The translations under genes were made by a program, and so were the position numbers. DNA of 64,000 nucleotides from Erythrophleum ivorense (Eukaryota; Streptophyta; Magnoliopsida; Fabales; Fabaceae): positions 18,363,294 through 18,427,293 of the forward strand of contig JAIUCV010000009.1 in assembly GCA_026724425.1 (NCBI GenBank), in the 5' to 3' direction. The notes below the pieces were generated by a model. It ran no database searches and was not told the DNA's origin. It was given only the letters and a program-made list of their open reading frames with translations. Positions 25,011 through 36,609 of this stretch are shown here, piece after piece (position 1 is the stretch's first letter; the number at the start of each line of letters is the position of its first letter).

Positions 25011-26078
25011 GGGTCCTCAGATACTAGTACCATAGATAAGTTGGCGTCATCAAAAACACACGTCGCATCATATGAGCTTAAGAAAAAAGAGGAGCCAAAG
25101 AAGATTTTGCCTTTCCCCAATAGACTTACCTTAGGAAAGAGGCAAACTGAAGTAGAAATTGAAAAAGAAATTCTTGAAACTTTCAAGAAGGTTGAGGTTA
25201 ATATACCTTTGTTGGAAGTAATCAAGACCATCCCTAAGTACGCCAAGTTTCTTAAGGAAATATGTACTAACAAAAGGCAGCTAAGAGGGAATGAGAAAGT
25301 CAATTTTGGTAAGAATGTTTCAGCTTTTATACAACCAACAATGCCCACTAAGTGTCAAGATCTAGGCACTTTTACAATTCCATGCACTATTAGAAATTTT
25401 GAGTTTTCTGATGCTTTGATTGATCTTAGTGCTGCTATAAATGTTATGCCTAAATCAGTGTATTTATCTTTGTAGATGGGAGAGCTAAAACCTATTAGAG
25501 TGGTTATGCAGCTTGCAAATAGGAGCATCGTTTATCCTTTAGGAGTGTTGGAAGATGTCCTAGTTAAGGTAAAGGATTTGATATTCCCAGCTGATTTTTA
25601 TGTCCTTAACATAGAGTATGATAGATATAGGTCTTGTGGACATGCCCCGCTCATCTCAGGTAGACCTTTCTTAAAAGCTGCAAAGACAATTATAAATATG
25701 CATGAGGGTACTCTTCAAATGGAGTTTGCTGGCAATCTGATACAATTTAATATATTTGATGCCATGAAACACCCCTATGATGACAACTCTATTTTTAGTG
25801 TCAGCCTGATTGATATGCTAGTTGATAATGCCAGTGCTGATTTTAGGGATAGTTTATTGACTGATTCTTGTGATATTGCTGACTTAGATGATTCTCTTGA
25901 TTGTATATGCTCTGAAACTACTATATGTCATAGATGTACCCAGATTAGTGCTTTTATTGAGAATAGTGACTTTCGTGCATGTACTAATTATCATGATTAT
26001 GTGATCTCCTCTATTTGTGATGATTTCACTGTTAGTCAGCCTGTGACTAATCTGGATGATTATACTGGTCTAGATTAA
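25011..26078 (+). pseudogene. pol: Protease region of G pol, decayed
   Basis: This is the retropepsin-like aspartic protease that would cut the polyprotein. One frame runs throughout, with a single TAG at 25473. The catalytic segment starting at 25422 reads DLSAAINVMP; the family form is DLGAS at this place, so two of the usual residues are changed. Downstream are QLANRSIVYPLGVLEDVLV, FPADFYVL, GRPFLKAAKTIINMHEGTL and FNIFDAM, all typical of Athila/Tat protease and its C-terminal extension. The frame starts without an ATG because it is the middle of a polyprotein. It ends at a TAA (26076-26078) and continues in the same frame after it. Confidence 0.87.
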
Positions 26079-27353
26079 TCCTCTTGTTCTAGAGATGATG
26101 TGCATGCTATTGTTTTCCTTAATTATTCTAATGCTACTAGATTTACTGATTCTTAGGATGTATTGCATGTTGATGTCACTTTTGAATATGTTGATTGTGC
26201 TAGTTCATCTATGTCTACTCTTACCTTGCCTATTGATAGTGGTATGAGATGCTGTATGACTAGTTCACCCAATGGTGATACTGATGTTGCTACTGTTGTT
26301 GGTTCTCTTATTGATATTTATTCTGCTGATGTTCCCAAAGATGGGAAAATTGTTTCTTCTATCTATGAGTTGTTTGAACAGGTATTTGGCATGGAAGAGA
26401 TTAAAATCAAACCACTCATACCTTCGATTGAACAAGCTCCTACCTTAGAGCTTAAACCGCTACCAGACAATTTCAAGTATACCTATTTGGAGAGAGATGA
26501 GAAGCTTCCGATGATTATAGCTAGTGACATTATTCCAAAGGAGGAAGAGAAGCTTCTAAAGGTCTTGAGGAGGAGAAGACAAGTAATAGGATGGACCTTG
26601 GCTGACATACCTGACATTAGCCCTGATACATGTATGCATAGAATTTGTTGAAGGATAGGGCAAAACCAGTAAGGCAACCTCAAAGGCGATTGAACCCACT
26701 TATTCTGGATGTGGTTAAAAAGAAAGTTTCTAAACTTTTATCTGCTGGTATTATATATCCCATTTCTGATAGTCAGTAGGTTAGTCCTATACAGGTGGTT
26801 CCAAAAAAAATTAGGGATCATAGTGGACCGGAATGAAAATAATAAATTGGTGCCCACCCGTGTACAAAACAGTTAAAGGGTTTGTATTGATTATAGGAGG
26901 CATAATTTAGTCACTAGAAAAGATCATTTCTCCCTCCCTTTTATTGATCAGATGCTTAAGCATTTAGTAAGGAAGTCTCACTACTATTTCTTTGATGGAT
27001 TTTCAAGTTATTTCCAGATATGCATAGTCTAGGAGGATCAAGAGAAGACGACATTCACATGCCCATTTGGAACATTTGCCTAAGACGAATGCCTTTTAGT
27101 CTTTGCAATACCTCTGGAACTTTCCAGCGGTACATGGTTTCTATTTTTAGTGATTTTTGGAACACTGTATAGGAACATTTATGGATAATTTCACTATACA
27201 TGAGAACTCTTTTGATGACTGTCTGTGTATTCTGGATAGAGTCCTAACAAGATGCATAGAGAAGAACCTGGTACTTAATTTTGAAAAGTGTTATTTTATG
27301 GTTCGAAAAGGTATTGTATTGGGTCATATTATATTTGAACAAGGCATAGAGAT
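26079..27353 (+). pseudogene. pol: Linker and truncated reverse transcriptase of G
   Basis: The linker reads on in the protease frame to 26651, apart from a TAG at 26154. Reverse transcriptase follows in changing frames: KPVRQPQRRLNPLILDVVKK from about 26660, CIDYRR at 26883, FTCPFGTFA near 27055, RRMPFSLCN after a frameshift near 27080, then the open piece from 27157. The catalytic box reads FMDN at 27178-27189 where active enzymes have F/YxDD, so the last metal-binding Asp is lost. The frame stops at 27353 because A5 inserted there, just after the LGHII segment. The thumb, RNase H and integrase are missing from the window. Confidence 0.87.
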
Positions 27354-30300
27354 TGTAACACCATAAATTCTAGCTCATTTCATGATACTCATATGCCTTA
27401 CATCATTAAATTCCATGAGGGAAGTAAAAAGTCTATTAAAAATAATGACTATTTTTACGTTGCGTCGTGTTTAAAAATTCCATTCGGTGTCACGTGGACC
27501 GTGCGAGATCATACTATACATTGTCATATTTAATTACATCAATACAACCTTTTTGCATCATAAAATCATGCTCACAACTTATGGAAATCAAAGGAGAGCT
27601 CAAAATAACTAAGTGCATTTTCAGCCAAATTTGGCCCTTTTTCTGACCAAAAGTTGGAAAATTATAACTAAATTTAAAAAAATTGAAAACATATATTCTT
27701 GGTCATTCTGGAAAGCTACGGATGTCTAATTCACAGTAAAAATAAGCGCAAGCCATAACATCCATCACAGAGAGACGTTTGACATTAGAAATGATCCAGA
27801 GGTCAAACTGTACTCTGGAACTGTCACATAATTTTGCAGAAAACTTTGAAAATGTCCAATTAATTTCACAAAAATTCAATCCATGCAAATGATACCAATA
27901 TGAAAAGCTATGGATGTTAGCTAGAGAAAAAAAATTTTTAAACCAGTTGATCATGCCCAGACCTCAGAATTTAATAGAACAGTAACTCAGGTTTGGCAAA
28001 ACCCCTAGTATTGGACAGAATGTTCAAAAATTCATATCTCCCTCTCTAGACTGCAATTGAGGTGCTTCCAGTTGACACGAGTCACTGTGAATGTCTAGTT
28101 TCTCTATATAAAATTTTATTGCAATTGGACATCATTTGGGCCTCGTGTGATAAAATTTAATTTTGGACTAAATAAATAGTACAGCAGACCAAAATAAAAA
28201 AAATTTGTCAACTTTGAAAATTTATCAAATATTCTGTAGACCTTAGAAAATTATGATCCTTAGCTTTCCAAAAATCTCTCAACAAATTCTAAATGCATGC
28301 CAAATGTCATATCAAGAAGAGGTCATTTGGCTAAAAAGTGATATAAGGTTCTATTATGGTCAATTTTGGCTCCATATGAGGTACCAAAGTAACCAAATGG
28401 CTTTCCCTAGGGTTTGGCACCTTTTGAGCAAGTCTAAAAGCATGATTAAAACTTGTGTAAGCTACCCAAATGGTCCCAAACTCCATGCTTCTCATTTTGG
28501 CCATCTCATCCACACTTATGCATAATTCCATGTTGTCATTAAGGAAGCTACAATGCCATAACATGTCCAGATTCCATTCTAGTAGTCACATAGCATATTC
28601 TCTCATTCATACAAGTCATAATATCATAATTACATATGTTCATAACATTATATTACATATACATCCATTGAATACATTAATTGCCATCCTTATGCCTTGA
28701 AGTGATAAAATTTTCACATTTCAATGTCATTGCTTCATCTCTCATATGGTTGACTCCCATTGCCTTGCTCTTTGGGTTCACCGAGCTTATTAGATCATTG
28801 GAGAGGAGGGAATGAGATTCAAAGAATCCCAATAGCTCATCTCCCATTCAATCATACATAACATATGCAAAGCAAGTCTTAAAAATGCATGCATGGTTAT
28901 CATGGAAGTCATGAATATTTAAGAAGCAAGTTTGGCATATAAACAAGTCATATAAAACATTCAAGAGCTCACCAAGTGTTTGGATTGGCCTCACACTTCT
29001 TCTCATGGATTTTGGACTTGCCTCACCCTTTCTTTAAGAGCTTTGGACTCAACCATACTCTTGGGAGCCCACTTTGCTTTTGGGAGACTCTTCACTTTGT
29101 CTCAACCAAGCTTAAGGGTTCTTGGCTCATCCTTACCATGGTTAAGAGTTCTTGGACTCTCCACACTCAAGCAAACTCAAACAAACATATGCATTCATTT
29201 GAAAACAAAATATGTCATCATGAAATCATGGCATATAAAGTCATATTAGCATACTTTTCATGACTTGAAAATACACATACACGCATTCTAAGACAAGCTA
29301 AACACACATTCGTGCAAAAGAGAAGGTAGAGAGAGCTACCTTGCACACAATCACACTTTTTCTCCTGAAACTCCCTCCCTTGCTTTGGCCACACACCCAC
29401 AAAAGTGTGAGGAAGGTTTCTCTTGGCCTAGACATAATTTATGGAAGCCAATTAGGTTCATGAAACAAATCCTAAGGCCATACAACTTGTTTAGACACTA
29501 GGTTGTTCTAAAAACCCATTATGGTCCATAATTGCACCTAATGAAGCAACACCCTTAAAATAATTTCTAGGCTCTATTATTTTCTTTCAAATATGATTCT
29601 TAACTCCTTTTAAGCCCCATGGAGTCATCACATAATTAAAACAAAGAGCCTAACTATATGTTGCTTCTTTAGGTCATAATATGGAACCTAAAACACTAAC
29701 TCACTTTCTATGAGTTCAAAATTTTTTCCAAGGCCTCCTTTTATATTCATTCATCATATATGACACAAAAATGGGCTTAAAAAATTTTAAAACTCTCCCT
29801 AGCTACTCCATCCATGCTTGGCCGAGACATAGCCTCTTTTTGGCCTCCTTGGAATTCTTTTTGTTTTCTTGAAGGAGAAAGCATGTGGGGAGCATCTTAG
29901 GGATCTTAGGAGCTCATTTAAACTCTTAATTAGACCTAGGAATTATCATATAAAATCATATTTTGGAAGGTGCACATGAAACCCTAGAATTTGCATTTTG
30001 AAATCTAATGATATTTTGATAATTCCCTTTGCATACTCTTCATCTCCACACCCTTTTTCCTTAGATTCATGCTTGGTTCTGCCCAAAAATCATCTCCCCC
30101 TAGGGTTTTCTCAAGTGAGGCGAAATGGTGGAGAAGGGATGTAACATCCAATTTTCTAAAAATCCAAGAAAACATAAGGAAATGCGAGAAACGTAACATG
30201 TGGTTTTTTCGTCAACATACGAAATTCACCAGATACAAAAGGAAGTCCCCCAAATAAAGTAAATTGAGGTCTAATAAAATTAGAATAATATTTTAGACCG

Positions 30301-31104
30301 CAAATAATGATGAGTCAAGGCTAGAGGTGCCTTAAAATTAGGGCTAAAATAGATGAAAGAAAAAGGGATCATAAAAAGGTCCCAAAGAGCCTCCGAAGTC
30401 AAGTATGAAGGAGTCAGGGACCAAAATGTAAAGAAAAGTTATATGTCGAGCAAAATGTATAAATTGCCCGAAAGTTCAGGGAACCCTAGTTTCACCCTCT
30501 ATTCATGGCTTTAGGCACGAATATCAAAAAATCGAGCAAGAATCTCAGAAATTCGTGACCCACGATTAAACTCAGTTCCATGAGACAGGTCCAATAACGC
30601 CATGTTGTCAGAATAGCTAGACGGGATCCGGTCTAGGATCTGGTTAGCCCAATCAGTAGCTATGAGCAAAATAGAAAAAATAATTTATAACAACTATAGA
30701 AATAGAAATAGATAAAGGGCTAAGAAACCTTGAAGGGGTTTCATTGACAGAATTGCAATAAATGAAAATTTTATAGCATAATCATAATACAGAATGGTGA
30801 AAATTACACCTATAGACCCGGGTGTCCGATTGACACCAAAATTTATGAGGATTGAGATTAAGGGCCCCTGATCCATGTTTGAGGCTTAGTATGACTAGAA
30901 AGTAGAGGAAACAATATTTATAAATTGTAGAAAGTCTAAAGGTCCAGACACTGATTTTTAGACTGTTGTAAGGCCCAATAGCCGATTCTAAAGGCCCAAT
31001 AAGAGAAAAAAAGATATAATTAAGGTTTTAGAGAAGATGAAACCCAAATATAAATTTAAAATGAAAAAGAAAGGAGAAAAGAATTTTAGTTATTTTAAAA
31101 AATT

Positions 31105-31183
31105 AACCATAGTTAAGTTAGAAACTAACTATGGTTGAGTTAAAAGTTGACCATGGTTGAGTTAAGGAAGTTAACCATGGTTA
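31105..31183 (+). repeat. Inverted-repeat cluster in E
   Basis: AACCATAGTTA at 31105-31115 is the exact reverse complement of TAACTATGGTT at 31126-31136, with a 10-nt loop. TGACCATGGTTGAG follows, then the perfect 12-bp palindrome TAACCATGGTTA at 31172-31183. In all, the motif AACCA or TGGTT recurs several times within 80 bp upstream of a GA-rich leader, as a promoter element might. Confidence 0.7.
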
Positions 31184-31431
31184 CTATTCATGACTTAAGG
31201 GCTAAGAAAAGGTGTCCAAGTGTGTGGCCAAGAAATTTTGGAAGAAGATATTTAGCTATGAAATTAGAAAATCAAAAGAAAAAGGAATGGAGGGTTAAGA
31301 TTTGATCTTGAAAAGGTTGATCCAAGGGTCTAAATTTAGTATGACCATTTAACTTCATCTAAATTCATCTCCTTCACCTCCATTCCACCATTTTCATGCC
31401 ACACACAAGGGAGAAAGAAAGAAAAACGTGA

Positions 31432-31449
31432 AGAGAGAGAGAGAGAGAG
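31432..31449 (+). repeat. (AG)n microsatellite in E
   Basis: About nine AG dinucleotides in a purine-rich stretch. GA runs of this kind are common in LTR leaders. Confidence 0.8.
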
Positions 31450-32086
31450 GGAGAAAAAGTGGAAGAAGAAGTGAAACCAAGCAAAATTACCACCATTCTT
31501 CACCAAATTTCTTTATCTTCTCCATCTCCAACCATTTTCTCCAAAGGGCAGCTGCATATTCATCTTTTCTTCAAGGTGGAATATTTCTCTAAGTGGGAAG
31601 AGAAGGGTTGTTAGTGTGAGAAAAGCAAAGAAAGCAAGGATTAAACTTAAAGAGTAAGTTTTCTCCACCTTGCACTTGAAAATCACATGCTTTGAGTTAG
31701 TTTTATTAAACCCTAGCTATGAGTCATTTTTGACAGCATATAGATGATTAAAAATGAATTTTATATGTTGAATATGAAGGCCTTGAAATGAATTTTATAT
31801 GTTGAACATGAAGGCCATATGAACTTAGTTATTGTTGTTATATGCTGAGACTTTGAAAAACACAAAGATTGTAATCTTTGGGAAAATAGAAATCATGTGG
31901 AAATGCTGTTTGAATTTTCCCAAACTTTTTTATGGTGTTTTTTTAATGTCTTAAAGTCATGTATACCAAATTTCAAGTCCTAAAACATAAAGAAGAAGGC
32001 TATGGAATTTTTAGAACCAAAGAAACTCACTTTTGAGCTTAAAACGGAGCAAGATTATGTGATGACCAAAACGTGATGTTGGGGCT

Positions 32087-34710
32087 TAAGTGAGTCGTCG
32101 CATAACCCTCAAAATAATACTAGGCTGATAAAATATGTAGCTAATGGCACAACCTAAGTCATCTCCCTTGGAATTGGCATTCAATGCCTAATTGAGTTTA
32201 CCAAATATTAAAAGACTCTAAAAATTCCTAAACTAAGGGGGTTTTGATTTACTTAAAATAAAATTGACTTAAAATTCCTAATTACTATCTAATTGAGTGA
32301 ATTATAGTCTTGTGACTAGCTTTGGATTCGTCCTTTGATATCCACTATCCTTATCCTAATCCAATTATGATTAATTCTGGTCTAAGAGTTCCTAAATGTG
32401 TTCATAACAAATTATCTTGGGTAACCACTCAAGATTCAAGAGATTAACTATCTAATGTTGAATTGAGACCTCAATCCTACATTAAACTGTTAAATCTTGT
32501 CTTTAAGATCTTGAACACTCAATTTGATTGATTAACTAATTGATTAGCCTCTGAATCATCCTAAATATTTAATTAACCAACTAAACATTAAGGAATCCTC
32601 AAATTAAACATTCAAACAAATAGTCTCACTCATGTATTTTATCGAACACCTTCAAAGCATGCATGGGAATTCAGATAATATTGAAATTAATCAGATCAAT
32701 TAATCAACAAAAAAGTTCCCTAATTAGTGTCTAACCAGCCACTAATTACAATTACACAAATTCCCTATCAAATACAACTTAACCAAGATAATAAATGAAG
32801 GAGAAAAAGTGTAGGAAAAATAAAGAAATTATTAGCCAAAATTCTATGTCTTCTCCATGGATTCAAGCTTCTCCAAGGATTCCTCCTAGCTAGCCTCAAA
32901 GTGGATTAGAATTTCATGGAATGTGGAGATGGATAGAATGAAGATGGAGTGGAGGCGTGGATGATTGGATGGAATGGATGAATGAAGAGATGAATGGGAT
33001 GGATGAATGGTAGATGGATAAATGCTGAATGAATGGATGATTCGGTGCATGAATGAATGGTTGAATAAATAGGCAAGGGTTTGCTAAGATTTTGAGGCGT
33101 GAATAAGTTGGAATCTAGAAGATAAATCAGAGGCGTGAATGTATGAAAGAGTGACGATGGATCAGAGGCGTGAATGGATCAACTTGTTCGAATTCCTTCT
33201 TCATTAAAAATCACGTGCCTCTTATTTGCTTTTCTCACGAGCTATTCTTTCTCTAAACTCAGCTTCTTTATGTGTGTATAATGTGGGCTCCACTTCATTT
33301 TATTTTACATAAATTCCAGCCCAAGCTCCACGTCATTTTTTTTCTCATCTTACGTTTTTAGCTCCTGCGTTTTCCTTCTTATATCACGTTCCCAGCTTCG
33401 TGCTGCTTCTCTTATAACTGGACGTTACTTTTCTCGTTCTCATGCACGTTCTGCCCAGTTCAACGTCCTCCCTTCAGCTACTTCCAATATGTTTTCTTCT
33501 TCTCGTTCAGCTCATTTTGCTCCAGCTCCCAAGCTTCTCGATCCAGCGTCTTCTGCTCTTACGTGGTTCTCTAAACTCAAAGCTCAGCGTTGGTTCATCG
33601 TGATACTGTACGTGTTTCTGCATGTGTTCTGCTCCTCTGATGCTTCCTCGTTCAGCTCGCTTTTAACGTGTTAAAGGCGTAGCTTCTGCATGCATTCTTC
33701 TCCTCTGTTTTGAGTTTGTTTCTTACTTGTGTAGCTTCTCTTCGTGTTTCTCATTTTCCTTCACCAACCCATAGTTCATCACGTAGCTTTTTCTTCCCAC
33801 GAGCAGCTCGTGTTGCTCTTCCTCTTTTCTTTCCACACAAGCTCAAGCTTCCTTCATTTATTTGCATGCTCTGTTTTACTCGTTGCTTACAAGCTTCTTC
33901 CTCTCTTCCTTGTGAGCTTCTTGCTTTGCCCGAATCCAGAACGTGGCTTTACCTTCTTTTAGCTCAAAAATCACGTTGCTTCTCCTCTTAAGTCCAGCCC
34001 ACGTTCTGCTCCTTACTTAAGCTTCTTCGTGCATCGTTTGGTTCTGCATGAGTGTATCTCTTTACTGTACGAAGGCCAGAGGAGAAAAAGAAATGAAGCA
34101 GTCCTCCTCTCCTCGTGATATCCAGCCCATACTCCTTCTCTCAAGCTTCTCCTTTCCACGTAGAACCCAAACTCGTGCTTCTTCACGTTAACTTTCATGA
34201 ATCATGCAGCTCGTTTTGTTGCTGCCATGTTGAGAAGTCTAGCCCATAGCTTGCACTACTTCTTCCTCTATTTCAGCTACATGCAAGTAGAACTCGAGCT
34301 TCCAAATCCAAGCTACTTCCTCGTGGCTTCCAAGCTCCTTAATGGCTGTAGTATGCTTTGCTCTCAACGTGGAACTATGCATGTGGGCTGGTTAACAAGA
34401 GAATGAAGCTTGTGCAAGATTTGTGTTGACTATGCTCTTTCCTTCTCTTCTTTAATTCAAATTATCATTCAAGCTTTAATTGTCCATTGAAATTCTGCAC
34501 AAAAGAGTGGGAAAAATCAAATAGGAATTTTCACAAAATTATTTAAGATAAATTTATGCATTAAAATCCAATAATTTGTAACTTAATTCCTCAAATATAG
34601 AAAATGGCTACTAAAATCAAATTTCATCTAATTAGACCCTTAAAGCCATATTTGGATACTAAAATACTTAAGATAAGGAGAATAAAACATATAAAATATC
34701 ATGCTTATTA
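32087..34710 (-). mobile_element. Family B solo LTR, copy B2, inside E
   Basis: On the + strand it starts TAAGTGAGTCGTCGC and ends ATGCTTATTA. The TSD gggct is exact at 32082-32086 and 34711-34715. Length 2624 bp. Both termini have decayed from TG/CA. It aligns with B1 over its length, for example the shared stretch from CAAAATAATACTAGG near both starts and GAATTCAGA near 8063 and 32667. The sense strand is minus. It has the same ACGT-rich C/T-rich centre and a low-complexity ATGGATGAATGG section at about 32950-33065. Frames at 33489-33991 are chance. Confidence 0.88.
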
Positions 34711-35274
34711 GGGCTAGAATTTGATGCTGTTATCCATTCTAATGGATTCAAAAGGATGTTTTTAGCTAGGAATACCTATGGGAAAGCCCCCAAAACTCAT
34801 GGAATAAAATTTCTAAATTTTAGCCAAGAAATGCATACTATTTGGCCATAATGAATGGGAAGGGAAGGAGTTGGATTTTTCCAATTCCAATGGCCCCATT
34901 AAGTTTAAAAGGGTCATACTAGGTTAAAAGTTAAGGTTTATATGTTAATTGTAATGAATTATCATTATGATTATAGGATTGGATATTTGTTTGAGAACTC
35001 CAAAAGCAAGTAAACCGAGTTCCAAGGATTGAGGAGTAAAGTTTGCTAAGGTAGTAATTTTCCTTTCTATTTCTTTAAGCTTGTATGTTTGTATAATGGT
35101 AAGTGTTATGCTATATCAAGTTGTCATTTATACTATAAGATGAGACATGTATACTTAGATTGTACTTGACCTTGTATGAAATGCCTTGTATTGCTATGCG
35201 ATATGTGGTATCTTGATTGGCATTATGTTATGTACTTACATGCTAGCTTGTGAATGAGATTAGTTTATTACTAC

Positions 35275-35292
35275 TGAGATTTCATAATCTCA
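35275..35292 (+). other. Hairpin of the putative LTR 3'-processing module (E)
   Basis: TGAGATT-TCAT-AATCTCA is a perfect 7-bp stem with a 4-nt loop. It is followed by CCCAAATATAACC and CATGCTAGG. The same order (hairpin, C-rich stretch, CTAGG or GCTAAC) is present in D and family A. Confidence 0.55.
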
Positions 35293-36225
35293 CCCAAATA
35301 TAACCCATGCTAGGTCCGAGTTCAAGAAAAGAAAGAGCAAAGAATGTGGAGACATAAATCAAGGACCTTACTTTTATGCACCACATTTTGTCATGTAATT
35401 AAATATTTTAGATTACTGCGTGTATGAGTTATATTATGACATTACAAGGTACTCAGGTATGAAATGGAAAGCCATGTATATAATCAACCCTTGAGTAAAT
35501 AGAATATGACTGGTGAGCCTAAAATGCAAAAATGCATCTACTTATATAAAGGCAAAATAATAATAATATGTCAAGTGAATGGTAAAATTGTTCAGTTTTT
35601 GTAGGGACACTTTAATATGAAGTTATACGCATTCTGCTAAGGAAATATTTTTTCCTTGTAAATGGCTTAGAGAGCTTGAAGTAGAGCCCTGAACCGACCT
35701 CATACGATTTTTCTATAATTAATTATGTATTTTCAAAGTTAGATAAGAAATTGGAAATGACCAAATAAATAGTAAAATTATATGAGGAAGTTTCTAAAAA
35801 GAAAAAGTTTAATTAGTTCAGGTTTTCCATTGACTTCTCTAAGTTTTATATGAGGTAATTGTAGTAGGAAAAGTGTTTAAAATAAGGTATGACAAGGGAA
35901 CCAAAGATGATAACCATAGGAAGAGAAATTACCTTATTTTCTTACTTTTTCTCACTTGAATCTTGTGTTCTTTGAGCTCCTCTCTTTAAATCCGAATTTT
36001 CAACTCAATTTCTCCTTTAAAATAGATTTATAAACTTCATTTTAATCATAGGAAACAAAGGAGAATGGAGGAGAAGAGGTTTGGAAGAGAAAGAGTATGA
36101 AAAACTACAAATTTCCATACCTTAAGCCTTTGATTTCTCCTCCTCTTTGCCTTCCTCTTGTGCACCAATCTCCCTAGGGTTTTCCTCTGGTTTTGGGCAG
36201 AACTTGGTCATGCAACATGAAGGGA

Positions 36226-36609
36226 GAATTGAGTCTTGGATGGTAATTTAAGAATTCTTATGGAGAATACACTGATGAGCAAGAATTTAAATCCAATTTT
36301 GGTACACTAAAAAGAGAGCAAGGATAATTAAATTTTAGGGAGTCCATCTAAAAGCTAGCTACCATATTTTCTTAATTGTTTACTTCATTTTATCTTAATT
36401 TTTTTTTAATTCTTGTCATTCCAAACTTAGTTCAAGTAAATTTTAGTAATTCAAAATCCCTTAAACAATTTTCAATTAGTGATACTTGGAATAATCTTTC
36501 ATAAACAATTAGAGGCAAAAACTCCTTGGGAAATGACCTAGGTTGCACCATTACCTACAAATTTATTTTTCTACCTAGTTTTATTTGAGATTGCGTGACA
36601 CAATCGTCA
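36226..36609 (+). mobile_element. 3' LTR remnant of G
   Basis: This stretch matches 22543-22928 of the 5' LTR nearly base for base and ends ACAATCGTCA, directly before the TSD ataat. Only the last 384 bp of the LTR remain. Most differences from the 5' copy are transitions. Confidence 0.9.

Larger units (their letters stand above)
30140..35894 (+). mobile_element. E: solo LTR of a distinct family, inside A5, split by B2
   Basis: It starts TGTAACATCCAA at 30140 and ends GGTATGACA at 35894. The TSD aggga is exact at 30135-30139 and 35895-35899. Removing B2 and its TSD leaves 3126 bp (30140-32086 and 34716-35894). The first roughly 200 bp closely resemble the start of A7 (40107 onward), but the rest is unlike family A. 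It carries inverted-repeat motifs at 31105-31183, a GA run, and the hairpin TGAGATT-TCAT-AATCTCA at 35275-35292, which places sense on +. No coding region. Confidence 0.87.
27354..36225 (-). mobile_element. Family A LTR, copy A5, inserted in pol of G and 3'-truncated
   Basis: The + strand start TGTAACACCATA follows GAGAT (27349-27353), which would be the left TSD. The element is split by E at 30140-35894 (TSD aggga). Without E it shows 3112 bp: 27354-30139 and 35900-36225. It breaks off at about 36225, where it abuts the 3' LTR piece of G. By comparison with A3 it lacks about 550 bp, namely its sense 5' end with U3 and TATA box. The sense strand is minus. The hairpin is at 28816-28828 and the tandem repeat at about 28975-29165. 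Confidence 0.87.
16406..36609 (+). mobile_element. G: Athila/Tat-type Ty3/Gypsy retrotransposon, nested and deleted
   Basis: The outer TSD ataat is exact at 16401-16405 and 36610-36614, so the whole stretch is one original insertion. In order: a 5' LTR (16406-22928, carrying A4), a tRNA-Asp primer-binding site (22933-22950), a leader, gag, protease and the start of reverse transcriptase up to 27353, then A5 (carrying E, which carries B2), then the last 384 bp of the 3' LTR (36226-36609). The rest of reverse transcriptase, all of RNase H and integrase, the polypurine tract and most of the 3' LTR are absent. The junction between A5 and the 3' LTR at about 36225 is a deletion, because A5 lacks its last roughly 550 bp and has no right-hand TSD. 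The element is dead: frameshifts, stops and a damaged catalytic motif. Confidence 0.9.
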
